From Austropuccinia psidii (Eukaryota > Basidiomycota > Pucciniomycetes > Pucciniales > Sphaerophragmiaceae), in NCBI GenBank assembly GCA_023105745.1, contig JALGQZ010000015.1:18390499-18454498 (forward strand): a stretch of DNA of 64,000 nt, given 5' to 3'. This document shows positions 1 to 11,460 of the stretch, piece by piece. Both the position numbers and the translations under genes were made by a program. The notes under the pieces are model-generated. The model saw only the letters and a program-made list of their open reading frames with translations. It had not been told where the DNA came from and made no database searches. Within the stretch, counting starts at the first letter, position 1. The number at the start of each line of letters is the position of its first letter.

Positions 1-1010
1 TCTACTATTCACAAGTGATTGAGGGATCACTCGGTGTGGAAGCAGACAAGATATGACATACTTAACCCTACCATTTGAAGCAAGCCCTTTTGGATCCCAA
101 ATAAATGGTGCCCAATTCCCAATGGGCTCCATTTGGCACACATCCATGAGCTCCCTTTTGGAGCCCATATGGCATTGGCTTGATCCAAGCTGATTGAAAC
201 CAATGTTCCTCCATGGGGCTCAATGAGGGTGCCACATGAATGCTGGCCCATGGATATATCAATATATATATACCTTGAAAATAACTGAGCAACTCACGCT
301 TTCCTTCCTCCCCCCAACATTTTGCCCCAAGTTCCCTTTTGCGCTCCTTTCCTTTTCTTTGTGAATGGCATGCTTTCCCAGGAAAATGAAATGAAACCAA
401 AAGATTACTGACTGCTGTGTGGATTATGAATTTCACCTAATTTTGTTTAATCAGTTAAGTGTTTATCTTGCCTGGTAAGAAGAAATCATTACATGACACT
501 TTAGCAAATTGGTGGTCTCAAGTACCTGAGCCAAATCCACTGAACTGGATACTGCATTATTCAATTTGATATTTTTTTGTGACAATTCAATGAGTTTCAA
601 ATCCAGCCATCTCAAATGTAGTGAGAAAGTGCAAGTAGAACAAGAAGCCCATGGACATCTCTTAGTGGACAGGACTGGTTGGATCACTAATCCCAACAGT
701 CCTGCACTTTAAGCACAATTCCATTTGAAAAGAATGGGCCAATTTGGCCCATGATGAGCTGGAGCTGAAAGCATCAACTTTTCACAAGGACCCTGTGTGG
801 TAATTGCAGGAACAACTGCCCAACTGATCCTGTGTCATGTCAGGGGAATTTCTATGGTGTATGGAGGCATGTCTCTGTGCTATGTTCTTTATTGGTCACA
901 TTCATACTAGGGCATCAGGTGTAGGCTTGGTACTAACAAATATTAGTTTCATAAATAACTTTCTAAAATTACATTACAATTTATTTTATGCAAAGCTAAT
1001 CTAAAAGGGG
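1..1010. other. No gene seen; weak 34-nt direct repeats near 85-240
   Basis: No reading frame here shows a recognisable domain. Between about 85 and 240 the text reads as a loose direct repeat: the string CCCTTTTGGA occurs at 85 and again at 153, and between and after them come variants of GGGCTCCATTTGGCAC, giving a unit near 34 nt and perhaps four to five diverged copies. The open minus-strand frames in this stretch follow from the repeat composition and carry no motif I know. Confidence 0.35.
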
Positions 1011-2243
1011 TAAATCCTGGTGGTAAGCTTAGCAGACCTGGGTGCAGTCAATGTGACCTCTTCGATTGATCCAAGACCACACTTCTCCACCCAGGCATCA
1101 CCAAAGTCTAATACCAAGCATCATGCAAATTCAAATCTAAGAGGTACAGTGGGTACAAAAGCCTTTGATGAGAAGAAGCTCTTATTCAGTAAGCTACATA
1201 TATCCTTATTAGTACATAGCCACACCAGCTCTACTAGCTTTTTACCATCTGAAAGTATCTTTGAAGTGTCAATGAGTGATAGAGTCCCTTTCACTGAGCT
1301 TGTCCTCCAGTCATCTGAGCATACCATCAAACTGCAAACACCCACTGCACAGAATGCAGCTGATATACCATAGAAAATTCAATTTATTCCAAGATTATTG
1401 TGACACACCAAAAGATCTTTGATGGCCTCATTTTATTCAAACCTGTGAGTTTGCCTTTCATTCCATAGACTTTGACCTTCATATGTGCATGTACCATGTT
1501 GTATGCAATCATAAAGTGGATAACTTTATCCATTTGTTCCTCCAAGTTATTGTGGGGCTTTGCTTATATGTCATTCTCAGCTCTTCCACCTTCAATGATA
1601 AGTTGTTTTGCACATTACTTCAATTTACTCAAGTAGGAGGCAAGGTATTCAACTGCTCCCCATTCAAATCCAAAAGGATCAGTGGAATTTGCTGGTACCA
1701 CATATGGCTTGGGTGCAATCACATCATATGAGACTAAACTAATGGATTTAAACATAACATTTTCCCAAAAATCTTTCATTGGATTGGATGGTTAAAGAAG
1801 GCCCTGAACCATTTTGAAGAAGGAGTGTCCAGAGTTTAGGATATTATCTGGAGGTATTGACAATTCCTTCATCAATTTTGGATTCCAAATGTTACTATTG
1901 AAAAATGCTTTGGGTTCTGTTGCCTTAAAAAAATCTAACCCTGTATATTGCAATGTATATCACTTGAGTCAACAGCCAAATCATAATGTATCATTGACAA
2001 AGATAAGAATTACCTGAAATCTCAAGCTCCTCAAGGCAGGACAGCATTTTAAGCTCTCAGTTACTGATAACATTAATACCAACAGGCAGGAATGTATCAG
2101 CATCATTTTGTTGGTATATTGTCTCATCAGTTTTTGTAAATACTGTTAATATTATCAAGCCCTCTTTTCCATGATTCTTGAGTAATATTCAAATGATAAT
2201 TCAAGTTCTCGCCAAACTCTTCAATGGATGATGAAAATATTCC

Positions 2244-3124
2244 TTAAACATTAGCAGAGGTTGACACTTCAGGCATTATATCAGTCATACCTTCTTGACC
2301 CATTGTATCATGTTTAATTTTCTCCTTTTCTTGAAATCCTTGAATATTTTGAGGAGGGGCAATTGGGGTTTCAGTATGCAGAGGTTCATTATCATTATGG
2401 TTGACTTCAACATTGATAATGAAATCACCTTGATCCTGAGGATTTTTTGCTGCTTCTGTCTTTTGTTGTTCTTTTTGGTGGCATTTGCTTTTGGTCTTTT
2501 TCCTAAAATTTTGCCTGGAACTCCAATTAATTACCACTTGAGATCCTTCCGTTAGAGATTCTCCCCCCTCCACATAATCCATATATTATAAGCAGCTGTT
2601 TTTATCAATTTTGTATCCAATTAGTAATGCACTTATGGCTCAAATCTATCTTGTGGAGGGCCATTGATTCACCAATCTTTTGACATACATAATCCAGAAT
2701 TTCACTATAATTTTGAGTTTTCCCAAGCCTGGGGATTGTTTGAGACAGCCTTTTTCTTGGATATAATTTCAACCTTGCCACTGAAAATTACCTCATCTTG
2801 CCCAGAATCTTCTGTTGGTGCACAAGGTTCAACAGTCTTTTCCTTCTAATAGCTTTTCAAATTCAGTTTTTGAGAGCTTGGAGGCTGAGCTTAAATGAAG
2901 GCTATGAAAAATGAATTGGGTTTTGAGAGATTACAAATATTCTAAAAGAATTCATGCTCATAACTAGGAAGAATTGGTGGATGTTGATTATTTTCCTGTG
3001 CCAGGCTCTCTACTTTGATGCCTAATTCATTACTACTAACCATATCAGAGATTTCACTACCACTCCCTGGAACTGAAGTTAGTAGTTCATTGAATTCAGT
3101 TGAATTTTGCATGCTTTGGGGCAT
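2244..3124 (-). pseudogene. Possible decayed disordered-protein gene, unidentified
   Basis: I do not recognise a family. Three minus-strand blocks in different frames have coding-like composition. One runs 3124-2942 (starts MPQSMQNSTEF, rich in Ser, Glu and Asn). A second runs from about 2847 to 2705 (acidic, containing EPCAPTEDSGQDEV). A third runs 2582-2244 (starts MDYVEGGESLTEG, then a basic Lys/Gln patch, then Glu/Asn/Pro-rich). All look like an intrinsically disordered protein or a gag-like leader broken by frameshifts. The plus strand is also partly open at 2295-2555, so some of this may be chance. The stretch 1010-2240 holds short open frames on both strands (for example 1020-1373 plus, 1345-1121 minus) in which I see no motif. 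Confidence 0.25.
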
Positions 3125-3129
3125 AGTGG

Positions 3130-4095
3130 AGGTAATTTATTGAGTAAATAGATGGTGACAAGTTGATTAAAAATTTCAGAGTCAAAAGATCAAAATTGAC
3201 AAAAAAGGTGGGAGTTCTGAAAGTGGTGGAAGTAAAATAAGTTTAAGATATTAATGATTCATTCTTTTTCAGACAAGATTGATATTGGAGAAGTTTGGAA
3301 AGGTTAAAAGAAGCTCAATAGTTAGTGAATTTTTTGGAAAAAATAAATTTTAGAACCACAAGCTCACCAAAAGAAACCTTCCCATCAATAGCCTTGGAAC
3401 CTTCCATCAATATCCATTGAACTTGTAATGGATTTACAAAATATGATTTCTTCAGAAATTCAAGGAGGTGATGTCTTGCAAATTATTTCATCTCATGCAA
3501 ATGAAATCACTTCCCTGTGAGAAATTGAATAAAATTGACTAGGGAGAAACCTACTAAAGTCAATTTTTGAACTATTCAACCCCCATGACGTAAGTACTAA
3601 ACAAAGGGTTCCATTTAGATAATATGATATAAAATGGTCTTGTCAGACAAACAAAAGACACAATTCTGGTTTTCAGTAATCCACTTGTTAGGCTTTAATT
3701 TGAGAGTCTCATTATTTAAACCCCAACCACAACATTGTGAATATCCTCACCAATTGCCCCTAGAAGATATTGGCAGAGAAGGCAACTCGGCATATTTTTG
3801 TGATTGGGTTCAGCATGTACTCCAGCAAGCCACCATACCTTATGGCTCTAAACACTTACAATGATGAAATTTCACTCATATCACATTGAGGGAGAGCATT
3901 TTTCATTTGGAATTGGGGATGAGGTGAGACAGGAGTATCCTGAAATTAAATACTTGTGTGGCCAACTTTTGACACTGTAAATTAGCATTAAAGAGTTTGA
4001 TATCAATTTTCAATGGAAATGATGCGCTCCATGAGTGTAAGAATGGTCAATTGAAGGAATGAACAGCCCTCAGTGCAGAAGACAATCATTTTGTG
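3130..4095. other. No identifiable gene
   Basis: There is one 76-codon plus-strand frame at 3634-3864 (contains EDIGREGNSAYF) that reads like ordinary protein, but I cannot assign it, and it has no partner frames around it. Otherwise this is AT-rich spacer. Confidence 0.3.
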
Positions 4096-4099
4096 AGCA

Positions 4100-4640
4100 T
4101 AAGGATGGGAAATTGAGACCATGAGAGGGAAGTGCGGGAGCGTAAGCATTGTAAGCTGTGGATATGATGCAGGGGTGCTGTGGAAGCATAAGGATGTTAA
4201 ATGCCATAAACGCAGAAGCCAAGGTGTGCGGAAGGTCAAGGATGAGGTGGCAGGGCCATAGGCATTTCTATAGGGCACTGCAGGAGTGTAAGCATCATAA
4301 GCTGCAGAGAGGATTAAGAGGGGGTGTATAAGTGCAAGTATTGTTGAGGGCCAAGATGGGGTGACAGTGTCAAAGGCATATCTATAGGGCACTGTGCAAG
4401 CATAAGCATAGTAAGCATTGGGGGTGTGGAAGCATAAGGATAGGTGATTGTGAAGATGCAGTGCTGGCGGGCGGAAGGACATATGGAGGGAACTGCAGGA
4501 GCATAAGCATTGTAAGATGCAGGCTGGCAGCAGTGCAAGGATGGGTGGCAGGGGTGGAAGCATATCTTTGCCTGTGTGTAAGCATTGGCAGCTGGCGGAG
4601 ATGATGAGGGGGGTGTGGAAGCCAAGTCCTGCATGATAGT
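4100..4640. repeat. GC-richer tandem array, unit about 100-120 nt
   Basis: The stretch differs from its surroundings by higher GC and more CG dinucleotides. A core resembling GCAGGAGCATAAGCATTGTA recurs near 4134, 4280, 4394, 4496 and 4570. The accompanying motif TAGGGCACTG sits at 4271 and 4385, and GTGGAAGCATA at about 4180, 4428 and 4555. The spacing is 100-145 nt, so the unit is diverged and uneven, with roughly four to five copies. All three minus-strand frames stay open through much of it (for example 4563-4003) and spell Tyr-Ala, Pro and Leu-rich text. That is what a stop-poor repeat does, so I do not call a gene. Confidence 0.7.
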
Positions 4641-5069
4641 AGGCTACTGCCTTGCACCATTAGATGTAATTATCCAAAGGTTGCAAATGGTGTGGATATG
4701 GGTTTTAGGTTTGAGTGGAAAACTCATGTGACATATTTGATGATTGACCTTGTCTTGATTAAGATTTGACATGGCCTACTCAATCCAGTGACTATAATGT
4801 GACACTAACATGACTGAAGCAAGATTTTATACTGATGGTGGTGCAGCTTGAAGTCAATTTCTGGCCATTGAGGCAACATTTGCCTTGATGTATGGGTGAG
4901 ACCATCAGAGAAAACTCTGATGATGACAAAGAGCCAAGAGAGGAAACCTAATCAGAAATTCAGGCCATACAGTTGGAAAAAGGATTACCAAAAGACACTG
5001 CAAACACACACAGGATGCACAGACCTTCCAGCTCACATCAATTAAAGGAATGGCATATATTCATGGGAT

Positions 5070-5440
5070 AGCCATTAAGCTGACTATTTGTGTTGACAAT
5101 TCCTGACACCCATTGATCGTTGAAAGTGGTGCACACTTCTCAATAGTGGCCAGAGAATATCTGAATAAACATTTCCCAAGTTGGGAAAAACCACTCTTCT
5201 CAACTAAGGCAAACAATTTCAAGAGGAAAGATGACATCTATTGGGGCTATTATCAAAAAGATAATTATAGCCCACAGGAAAGGTAATATCAAACTTGGAA
5301 GACACCCACATCCAAGTTTTCCTACTGGGAACTGACTACCAAAGGAGGTATAGCATTGATATTTACAATATTAAAAATAGGCATATTACCATAGGTACAA
5401 ACAAGGAAAAGGCATTTTAACTTGATATATACTACCTGTC
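5070..5440 (+). pseudogene. Retropepsin-like protease relic (element 1)
   Basis: A retroviral-type aspartic protease would process the polyprotein. The frame reads HPLIVESGAHFSIVA at the catalytic box, near 5110-5160, where the family has D-S-G-A: the Asp codon is now GAA (Glu), which should abolish catalysis. Further on, in shifted frames, IIIAHRKGN-like and LLGTDYQ-like protease text can be followed to about 5340, with the second-half segment YNIKNRHITIGTNKEK near 5360-5410. There are at least two frameshifts. It is followed directly by the start of RT. Confidence 0.65.
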
Positions 5441-5559
5441 TCACCAAGACCCCTTGGAATAATTACTAAATGAATTCAAAGAGAGAAAATTCAGTACTAA
5501 CCTCACCAGTAAACAAAAACTTTGTTTAGTAGGAAGTCTGAGGAAAATTAGACCAGCTT

Positions 5560-6135
5560 TTTCCATAAGAGGGGAACCCTGTGGAAAAATCAGAGGCCAT
5601 GATATAGCATTATATCTGGATGTGGAAAGACCTTATCCACCCATGCTCAAAAGAACTCCATATCCAGAAAGTCTGGAAATTAGGAAAGAAATTGAAAAAC
5701 ATGTCAATGAGCTCCTAGATATGGTGTTAATAAGAAAGATAGGACACACTGAAATAGTGGAAGTAACCACACCTGTCCTTATTAATTGGCATGATTGGAG
5801 GTCTAGATTGTGTGGAGACTACAGAGAACTGAACTACAGCAAAGCTGACAGGTACCCTATACCAAGGATACCCCATGCTCTAGATAAGCTGGCAAAATCC
5901 AAATACAGCACCAAGATGGATTTTAGGAAAAGCTTTCACCAAAATGGAGTTAAACCAAACTCCATGAAGCTACTTGGAATCATATGCCACATGGGTTTAT
6001 AAGGAGTACACCAGGATGCTGCTTGGCATCAAGAATGCACCAGCCCACTTCCAAAGGATGATACACACAATATTTCAAGAAGAAATATTGGAATGCTAGA
6101 TGGTATTATATATTGATGATATCATTATATACTGA
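5560..6135 (+). pseudogene. Ty3/gypsy reverse transcriptase relic (element 1)
   Basis: Reverse transcriptase copies element RNA into DNA. The longest open piece runs 5622-6002. Visible landmarks in order are PYPPMLKRTPYP at the N-terminus, LRLCGDYRELN-type fingers text, ADRYPIPRIP, KMDFRKSFHQ (the first catalytic-Asp region), then past a TAA at 5999 EYTRMLLGIKNAPAHFQRM and the catalytic YIDD at 6109-6120. A TAG replaces a Trp codon just before YIDD. After DDIIIY the text breaks into integrase, so thumb, connection and RNase H are missing. Order and motif spacing are those of fungal chromoviruses. Confidence 0.9.
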
Positions 6136-7300
6136 GAAAAATGGGAAGAAGTATGGCCTATCCCAACACATAGAGGATCCTAAACACCCATGGGAAACCA
6201 TTAACATGGACTGGGTAATAGGAATTGTCCCAGGAGGCAAAGAAAGCTTTAATGCTTACCTAGTCATAGTTAACAGGTACAGAAACATTTCAAATGCCTA
6301 CCATGCCACAAAGAGGACACAGCATTTTTATTTTGGAATGACATCATAGTTACATGTGGAGTCCCTAAAATAATCATTAGTAATAGGGACCAAAAGTTCA
6401 TATCAGAATTTTGGAATAACCTCTATGATATTCTTGGGACTGCTAAGCTGTAATTTTCTACAGCTTACCATCTACAGATAGATGGACTAGCTGAAAGGAT
6501 GATCCAAACAATAGAGGAAATCATCAGAAGATTCTTTGAATATGGCATGGAATACAAGGACCATGAAGGGTACACCCATTACTGGGTTACACTTCTACCA
6601 GATAGCCAACTGGGTTATGATACAAGTAGCCACTCTAAAGCAGGAAAATCACCCTCACTGGGAGAAAAAAGGTGGAACCCCTTATTGCCTGTGGATGACT
6701 TGAAGAAAGTCCTTCTGACTATCCACCCAACAGCCAAAGACTTCCATTATATGTGGAAGAGGTCATGTGATACAGCTTCAAGAGGCATAGCTGAGGCAAG
6801 AAAAATACAACAAGCAGAGGTATGACAAGACCCACAAGGAACCAGACTTCAGAGAAGGGGACCAAGTGTTAGTTTCTACTTTAAATTTCAATAACCTCAA
6901 AGGCCCCGAGATCATGAGAGACTCATTTGTGGATCCATTCACTATCATTAGATTGATAGGGGAAAATGAAGTGGAGGTCAGACTCACAGAAGAATTCTCT
7001 AGGAAACATCTAGTGTTACCCAGGAGTTTAGTCAAGCCTTACCACCAAACAGGAGAGGCTAAGTTCCCCTACCAAAACAAGAGCCACACTCCACAGGAGG
7101 TAGTGGAAGTAGGAGACCTCCCTGTCCCAGTGGAAAGATCATGAAGGCCAGGAACATCATACTCAATGGGAGTAACCATAGAAAATATTTGGCCAGACTT
7201 ATGAACCAAACAGCTGATAAATATAAATGGTTGGCAGAAGAGGTCATACCATATTGTGACCTTCACCTAAGAAGATTCAGAGCCTCTAGCAGGGCTTAAA
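6130..7300 (+). pseudogene. Integrase plus chromodomain relic (element 1)
   Basis: Integrase inserts the cDNA; a C-terminal chromodomain steers chromoviruses to chromatin. The text starts inside the domain (KNGKKYGLSQH), so the N-terminal zinc finger is missing. Catalytic residues read: Asp at 6209-6211 (NMDWV), Asp at 6388-6390 (NRDQKF) and Glu at 6493-6495 (GLAERM). The last two lie 35 codons apart, as in DDE integrases. The conserved C-terminal GPF-type segment is seen as VDPFTIIRLIGENEVEVRL (about 6930-6990), with SRKHLVLPRSLVKPYHQ after it. From about 7130, in shifted frames, KARNIILNG, YLARLMNQTADKYKWL and LHLRRFRASS make a chromodomain-like end, stopping at 7297. There are several stops and frameshifts. 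Confidence 0.9.
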
Positions 7301-7338
7301 GGTCTCATAAATGATGATCCCATTTTAAAGGGAGGGTC

Positions 7339-9943
7339 TGTCAGCCTGTGACTCAATACCAGAGCACAAGCATGACAGCCAAAATACCATAAACCAATGG
7401 TAGAGTAAAATATCACAAACACATGAAGCTGAGCCAAAACAGCTCAAAAGGTAACAAAAAAAAGTCACCTGCTTCCCAAAATAAAACTCCCATAATCATA
7501 AGACAAAGAATAACAAGGTGATTCAGGCTCAAAGCAATTGCTGAGCTTAAACCTTAATTTTCACCTCTCATCCAAAATCTAAAAAGAAGGGGCTGAACCC
7601 CATCAAATGAGTATTCAATGTGAATCTTTCAGTCAGGTATATCCAATGGTACTAGCCAAACTGAGCTAGCATGAAAGCTACACAAGGTGTGGCAAAAATA
7701 AAGCCACATAAGGGTAAATAAAATATTCACATCTCATCTAGCTACTACAGCTTTAGTGTGGGATACTTAAAGTGGGGTCATTCTTGAAAGGGGACAATCA
7801 GGATTATCTGATGGTACCATCTGTTTCCCCACAGATCACCTAAAAAAAGCTATGGAGCAAAGAAGCTCCATACAGGATTTGAGGAAAATCCACATTTGAA
7901 TAATAGCAACTGAAAATGTTATAGCCTTGCCATATTTAATGATACCCATACCAAATGAGATATCATTGTGTATATAACACTCAGGGCTACACAATGGACT
8001 AAATTTGAGCCCAATCTCTTGGAAACTGACAACATTATGGCAGTTTCAAGGTCAAAATCCCACAGCTGGGTCAATACACCTTTACTTTGGGATACTTTCC
8101 CATATCCTTGAATATGAGGTGTCAGATCTAAAAGGAGGTCTTTTTATCCTCCAATACCTCATATTTTGGTCAATATGGGGTCCCTATACAGGTTCAGTAC
8201 TGCATTCTACACATCATACATGTCAGGAGAGGGCTATGCGGTACTTAAATGAAAATATTCACCCTGTATTGGTTAAAACTGCCCAGATGTGTTTTTAAAT
8301 CCACATATTAGCCCAATAAAGGCTATACACAAATGGTAAGAATCATAAACCAATTCTTAGAAGTATAAAATTTTCACTCTTTCTATGTGAACAGGTCTAG
8401 AGGACCTTTTCACCCATTTTCAATATGAAAGGGACCTTTCTCTGCCCAAAAGAGGAATCCCCACCCTTCTCTTACATTCCTATGTAGCACAAATTTCAAA
8501 ACAGCTATAGTCTTGGAAAAAAATTAGGTTATAATCTAATAATAGTATTGCATTGCTTATCATAGTTAATTAGCTGATAACCAGTGCATCCCAGGCTTTT
8601 TGAAGCACTCACCACCACTATAATTCATAGTAAAGTGCTTAGTACTACTATCAACTCTATTTTCTATTATAAATTACCATGTCACAGTCATGGTTAAAGT
8701 TTTACATACTCCTATTATCACTTTATCATAGACTCAGCCTGAAAACTACTAATAATTGAGATAAAGCTTCCAAGATTTTCAGTTGATAACATCATTACCA
8801 TAGAAACAAATCAATTCTTGGGTTAGGTTTCTAGTCACAACACATAAGCACATAAAATCAAAATGAAGCAATCTGATTGGTCAGAAATTGAAGTCATTTC
8901 ACATAACATCAACACATAATGGTGGAATGGTTCAATCTGGTTGTTCAGAACTTGAATTAATATCATGTCACCAACTTAAAATGTGCATTAAAAATGAAAA
9001 ATATTCCAAGTCCCCTGTTTTTTCAACACTCCTATAGAGATTCCCTCTCCCCCAAATTCTCTTTTCCTCATGGCTTAGAGAGCGGCTCATCACAAAAATG
9101 TAACTTAATATTTTTCAGAGGGAAATTCTCTTCATCCATCAACATGATATATCCTAGTTTTTTAGAAATACTCAGTAGCTGAGCTTATAACTAAAGTTAT
9201 CCCATTCTGATTCCTAAATTCTGCTCAGTAGCCAAGCTCAGATGCACTTTCTGAGTGATTTATAATTAATATTATTTGAAATTTGGTCTAATTTACTTAA
9301 TAAACTAATCTCATTTACTATTTCCATTCACATTCCTTCTTGGTAGCTAATCTCAGGAGCACTGCCTGAGTCTTATACTAAATGGATAGTATATAACAGC
9401 TGGTCTAAATTGATTCATAAATTGAACTCATTGAATATCCCCTTAATATTTTCATCTCATTCCTAATTTACTCAGCATCATTTTCTGGATTTTTTATAAA
9501 TAGTAGTAGCTATCAGTTGCTCTACACTCTTTTATAAGTTCATCCCATTGAAAAATCTCTTTAATCCATAGTAAATTGGACCATAGTAGTGTCTATCATC
9601 CCAAGTTCCTATTATAGAACTTATTAAACCCCTTAATAAATTATATCAGTGTGTGTCATTGTTAGTTATAATGCTATAATCAGTGTTATCATCTATATTG
9701 GAGGTCCTTGGAGCCATTACTGCTATCAGTAAGGGAAATCAGAAGGTCTTTTGTACAGTTTTATATCTCTATTTATTTTCTGTTAAGGTTTCCTAAGCCA
9801 TTGTTCATAGATCAAAAAGATTCTGATAGAGTCTGTTGAATACATTTTTTCAAACTATCAACCATCAATAAAATAAATTTATTGTGAGCTCAAGTTAAGA
9901 TAATTTAGAATTTTCAGGAAGGGCAGTTCAGATTATTCTGACA
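7339..9943 (+). repeat. Candidate LTR, about 2.6 kb, TGTCAG...CTGACA
   Basis: It begins with TGTCAG immediately after a purine tract behind integrase and ends with CTGACA at 9938-9943, a perfect 6-nt terminal inverted pair. Inside, promoter-like CCTATAGAGATTCCC sits at 9031, with a second TATATAA-like site at 9391, and AATAAA at 9868. The stretch 9031-9090 resembles 33313-33365 in the second LTR-like region. No second intact copy is in the window, so target duplications cannot be checked. The boundaries are inferred from the element order and the termini. A 2.6-kb LTR is long for a gypsy element and could contain insertions. Confidence 0.45.
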
Positions 9944-10060
9944 CAAGCAGACAAAGGGTTTCAAGCTTGAACAGATATTCAAAACTCTTTTATTGTAGGT
10001 TCCCCTTCCAGGTACTGCCTCATTCATCCCCACAATAGGAATTTCCACATTATGTGTCAA
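9944..10060 (+). other. Retroelement leader-like segment next to the LTR
   Basis: ATTCAAAACTCTTTTATTG... CTTCCAGGTACTGCCTCATT (about 9976-10025) lines up with the sequence just inside the second LTR-like region (about 34045-34095, CCCTCCAGGTACCGCCTCATC). In LTR elements the segment between the 5' LTR and gag is such a leader. Its presence here implies that the LTR at 7339-9943 once also served as the 5' LTR of another element whose body has been lost or replaced by the R1 repeat. Confidence 0.4.
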
Positions 10061-10139
10061 TGCAACTAATTAGTTCTCCGGCTGTATGATAGTTGAGTCA
10101 ATTTTCATAGTCAGTGGATTCATGATGTTCACTCTATCA

Positions 10140-10780
10140 TTGTAAGTGAGCTCACAGGTATCAAAAAAGCTGCCATTGGTTAATCAACCTTTTCATGATG
10201 CAATCACCATGAAAAAAAGCTATCCCCTTGGCAGAGGTAGCAGCAGGTCCAACCTGCTTACAACCCAGGTGTTAACCCTTTTTCTAACCTTGAAATATTT
10301 TTGCAGATACTTCCAGCCACAGTTTTGGTCAGTTAGAGTTTTGCTCAATTGAAATAGAAGATAATGGAGTTTTTATCTTGCATTAAAAATACAATTCTCA
10401 CTTATATACAAATTAGAAAATATATTCTATTCCCAACTTGGAAATACACTAATTTTTAACAAATTTTTTAGTTAATTTCAGAGTTATTTCATTTTCTTTT
10501 CTATCTGAAGTAATGTACTCATTTCAAATTTTCCCACAGTTTCAAGATTTTTATACATAACATTTCTCAAGATCATATCTACAATATATAAAATACTATA
10601 TCCACAAAAATTATTCACCCAAAATTAAAAATATCCACCACAAAGTTGGTGTTTCTATCTTCAAAAATAGTTTGCATACCTTTTGAGAGGGAATTTGCCA
10701 GATTTAAATTATGTGATTATAATAAAATAATTTTTTGCTTCTCATTATTTATATCTCATATTTATTTGGAATTTACTCTG
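10140..10780 (+). repeat. Dispersed repeat R1, copy 1
   Basis: This segment recurs at 45098-45610 (same orientation), 57300-57814 (reversed) and in part at 12830-13075 (reversed). Shared landmarks are CAGGTCCAACCTGC (10238), AACCTTGAAATATTTTTGCAG (10284), the Ser-like stretch TGCTCAATTGAAATAGAA (10342) and TCTTCAAAAATAGTTTGCAT (10658). It carries no protein motif. It leads into a T-rich then A-rich inverted core. Its nature (LTR fragment, foldback or other non-autonomous element) is not settled. Confidence 0.6.
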
Positions 10781-11460
10781 AACACAATGTTTTTTTTTAT
10801 TTATATTTTCTTTTTTTATTCTTATCTTTATTTTTATTAATCTCTCAATTTTTTTGTTGTTTATGTTTTTAACTGTTTTCTTATTGGGTTTTTATTTTTC
10901 TCTTATTTTCTTTGTTTCACTTTTTGATTTTTTTAATTTTTTTTGTTGTTGCAGTGTATATGTAATTATTTGTTTGTGATAAGCTTAGAAAAAACAAATA
11001 ATCACTAGAAAAATAGTATCAGTGTAATAACATTCATTCAAGTGTATCTACCCCCCAAAAAATGAGAAATAAGATAAAGATAAAAAACTTGAAAAATAAG
11101 AATAGAAAATTAAAATGAAATCAAATTAGACAACAAAAGATCCAAAAAATACAAAAACCCAAATTGAAAAGAAAAGGAAAAAACATAAAAAGCAAGAAAA
11201 CCAAAAATATTTTTGATAAAAAACTGTGAAATAGTTACAATAAAGTTGATACAAAATTGGAACAGTTGCAATAAGATTAAAACAAAAAAAATAAACTAAA
11301 ATCAAATCAATAAGAAGTCTAATTTGAGCTCAACAAAACAAAAATTCCCTCAAAATTAAAAATAAGCATAAGCAAAAACAAGAGAAACCCAAAAATTGCT
11401 AAAATTAGAGAATTGAGAAATTGAAAACAAACAATATGATTGAAAAAATAGTGATAGGAT
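10760..11460. repeat. T-rich/A-rich inverted core
   Basis: A T-rich half (about 10780-10960) is followed by an A-rich half (about 10985-11440), so the region can fold on itself imperfectly. The clearest pairing is a perfect 11-nt inverted repeat, ATTATTTGTTT at 10965-10975 against AAACAAATAAT at 10992-11002. GGGTTTTT and TTGTTG segments on the left have counterparts on the right in reverse complement. The open frame at 10646-10840 is low-complexity Phe/Tyr text and not a gene. Confidence 0.5.

Larger units (their letters stand above)
4890..9943 (+). mobile_element. Ty3/gypsy chromovirus relic 1 with candidate 3' LTR
   Basis: In order on the plus strand: a short acidic gag/protease linker (from about 4890, SDDDKEPREET), protease, RT, integrase and a chromodomain-like tail ending near 7300. 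A purine run (AAAGGGAGGG, 7328-7336) follows, then TGTCAG at 7339. This is the canonical gag-pol order of a chromovirus. Gag proper and a 5' LTR are not visible. Nearly every domain is split by stops and frameshifts, and the RT-to-integrase middle is deleted. The LTR assignment is inference: the same LTR may instead, or also, belong to a second element to its right, because leader-like sequence follows it. Confidence 0.75.

Noticed and set aside
1020..1373. 117-codon plus-strand frame starting MVSLADLGAVNV
   Set aside because: The opposite strand is open over the same stretch, no domain is recognisable, and a Ty1/copia reading that I tried on the minus strand gave none of the expected motifs.
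4003..4660. Overlapping minus-strand open frames of 186, 106 and 92 codons
   Set aside because: All three frames are open at once because the tandem unit lacks stops on that strand; the text is low-complexity and follows the repeat phase.
10646..10840. Phe/Tyr-rich plus frame
   Set aside because: It is a product of the T-rich tract inside and beyond R1.
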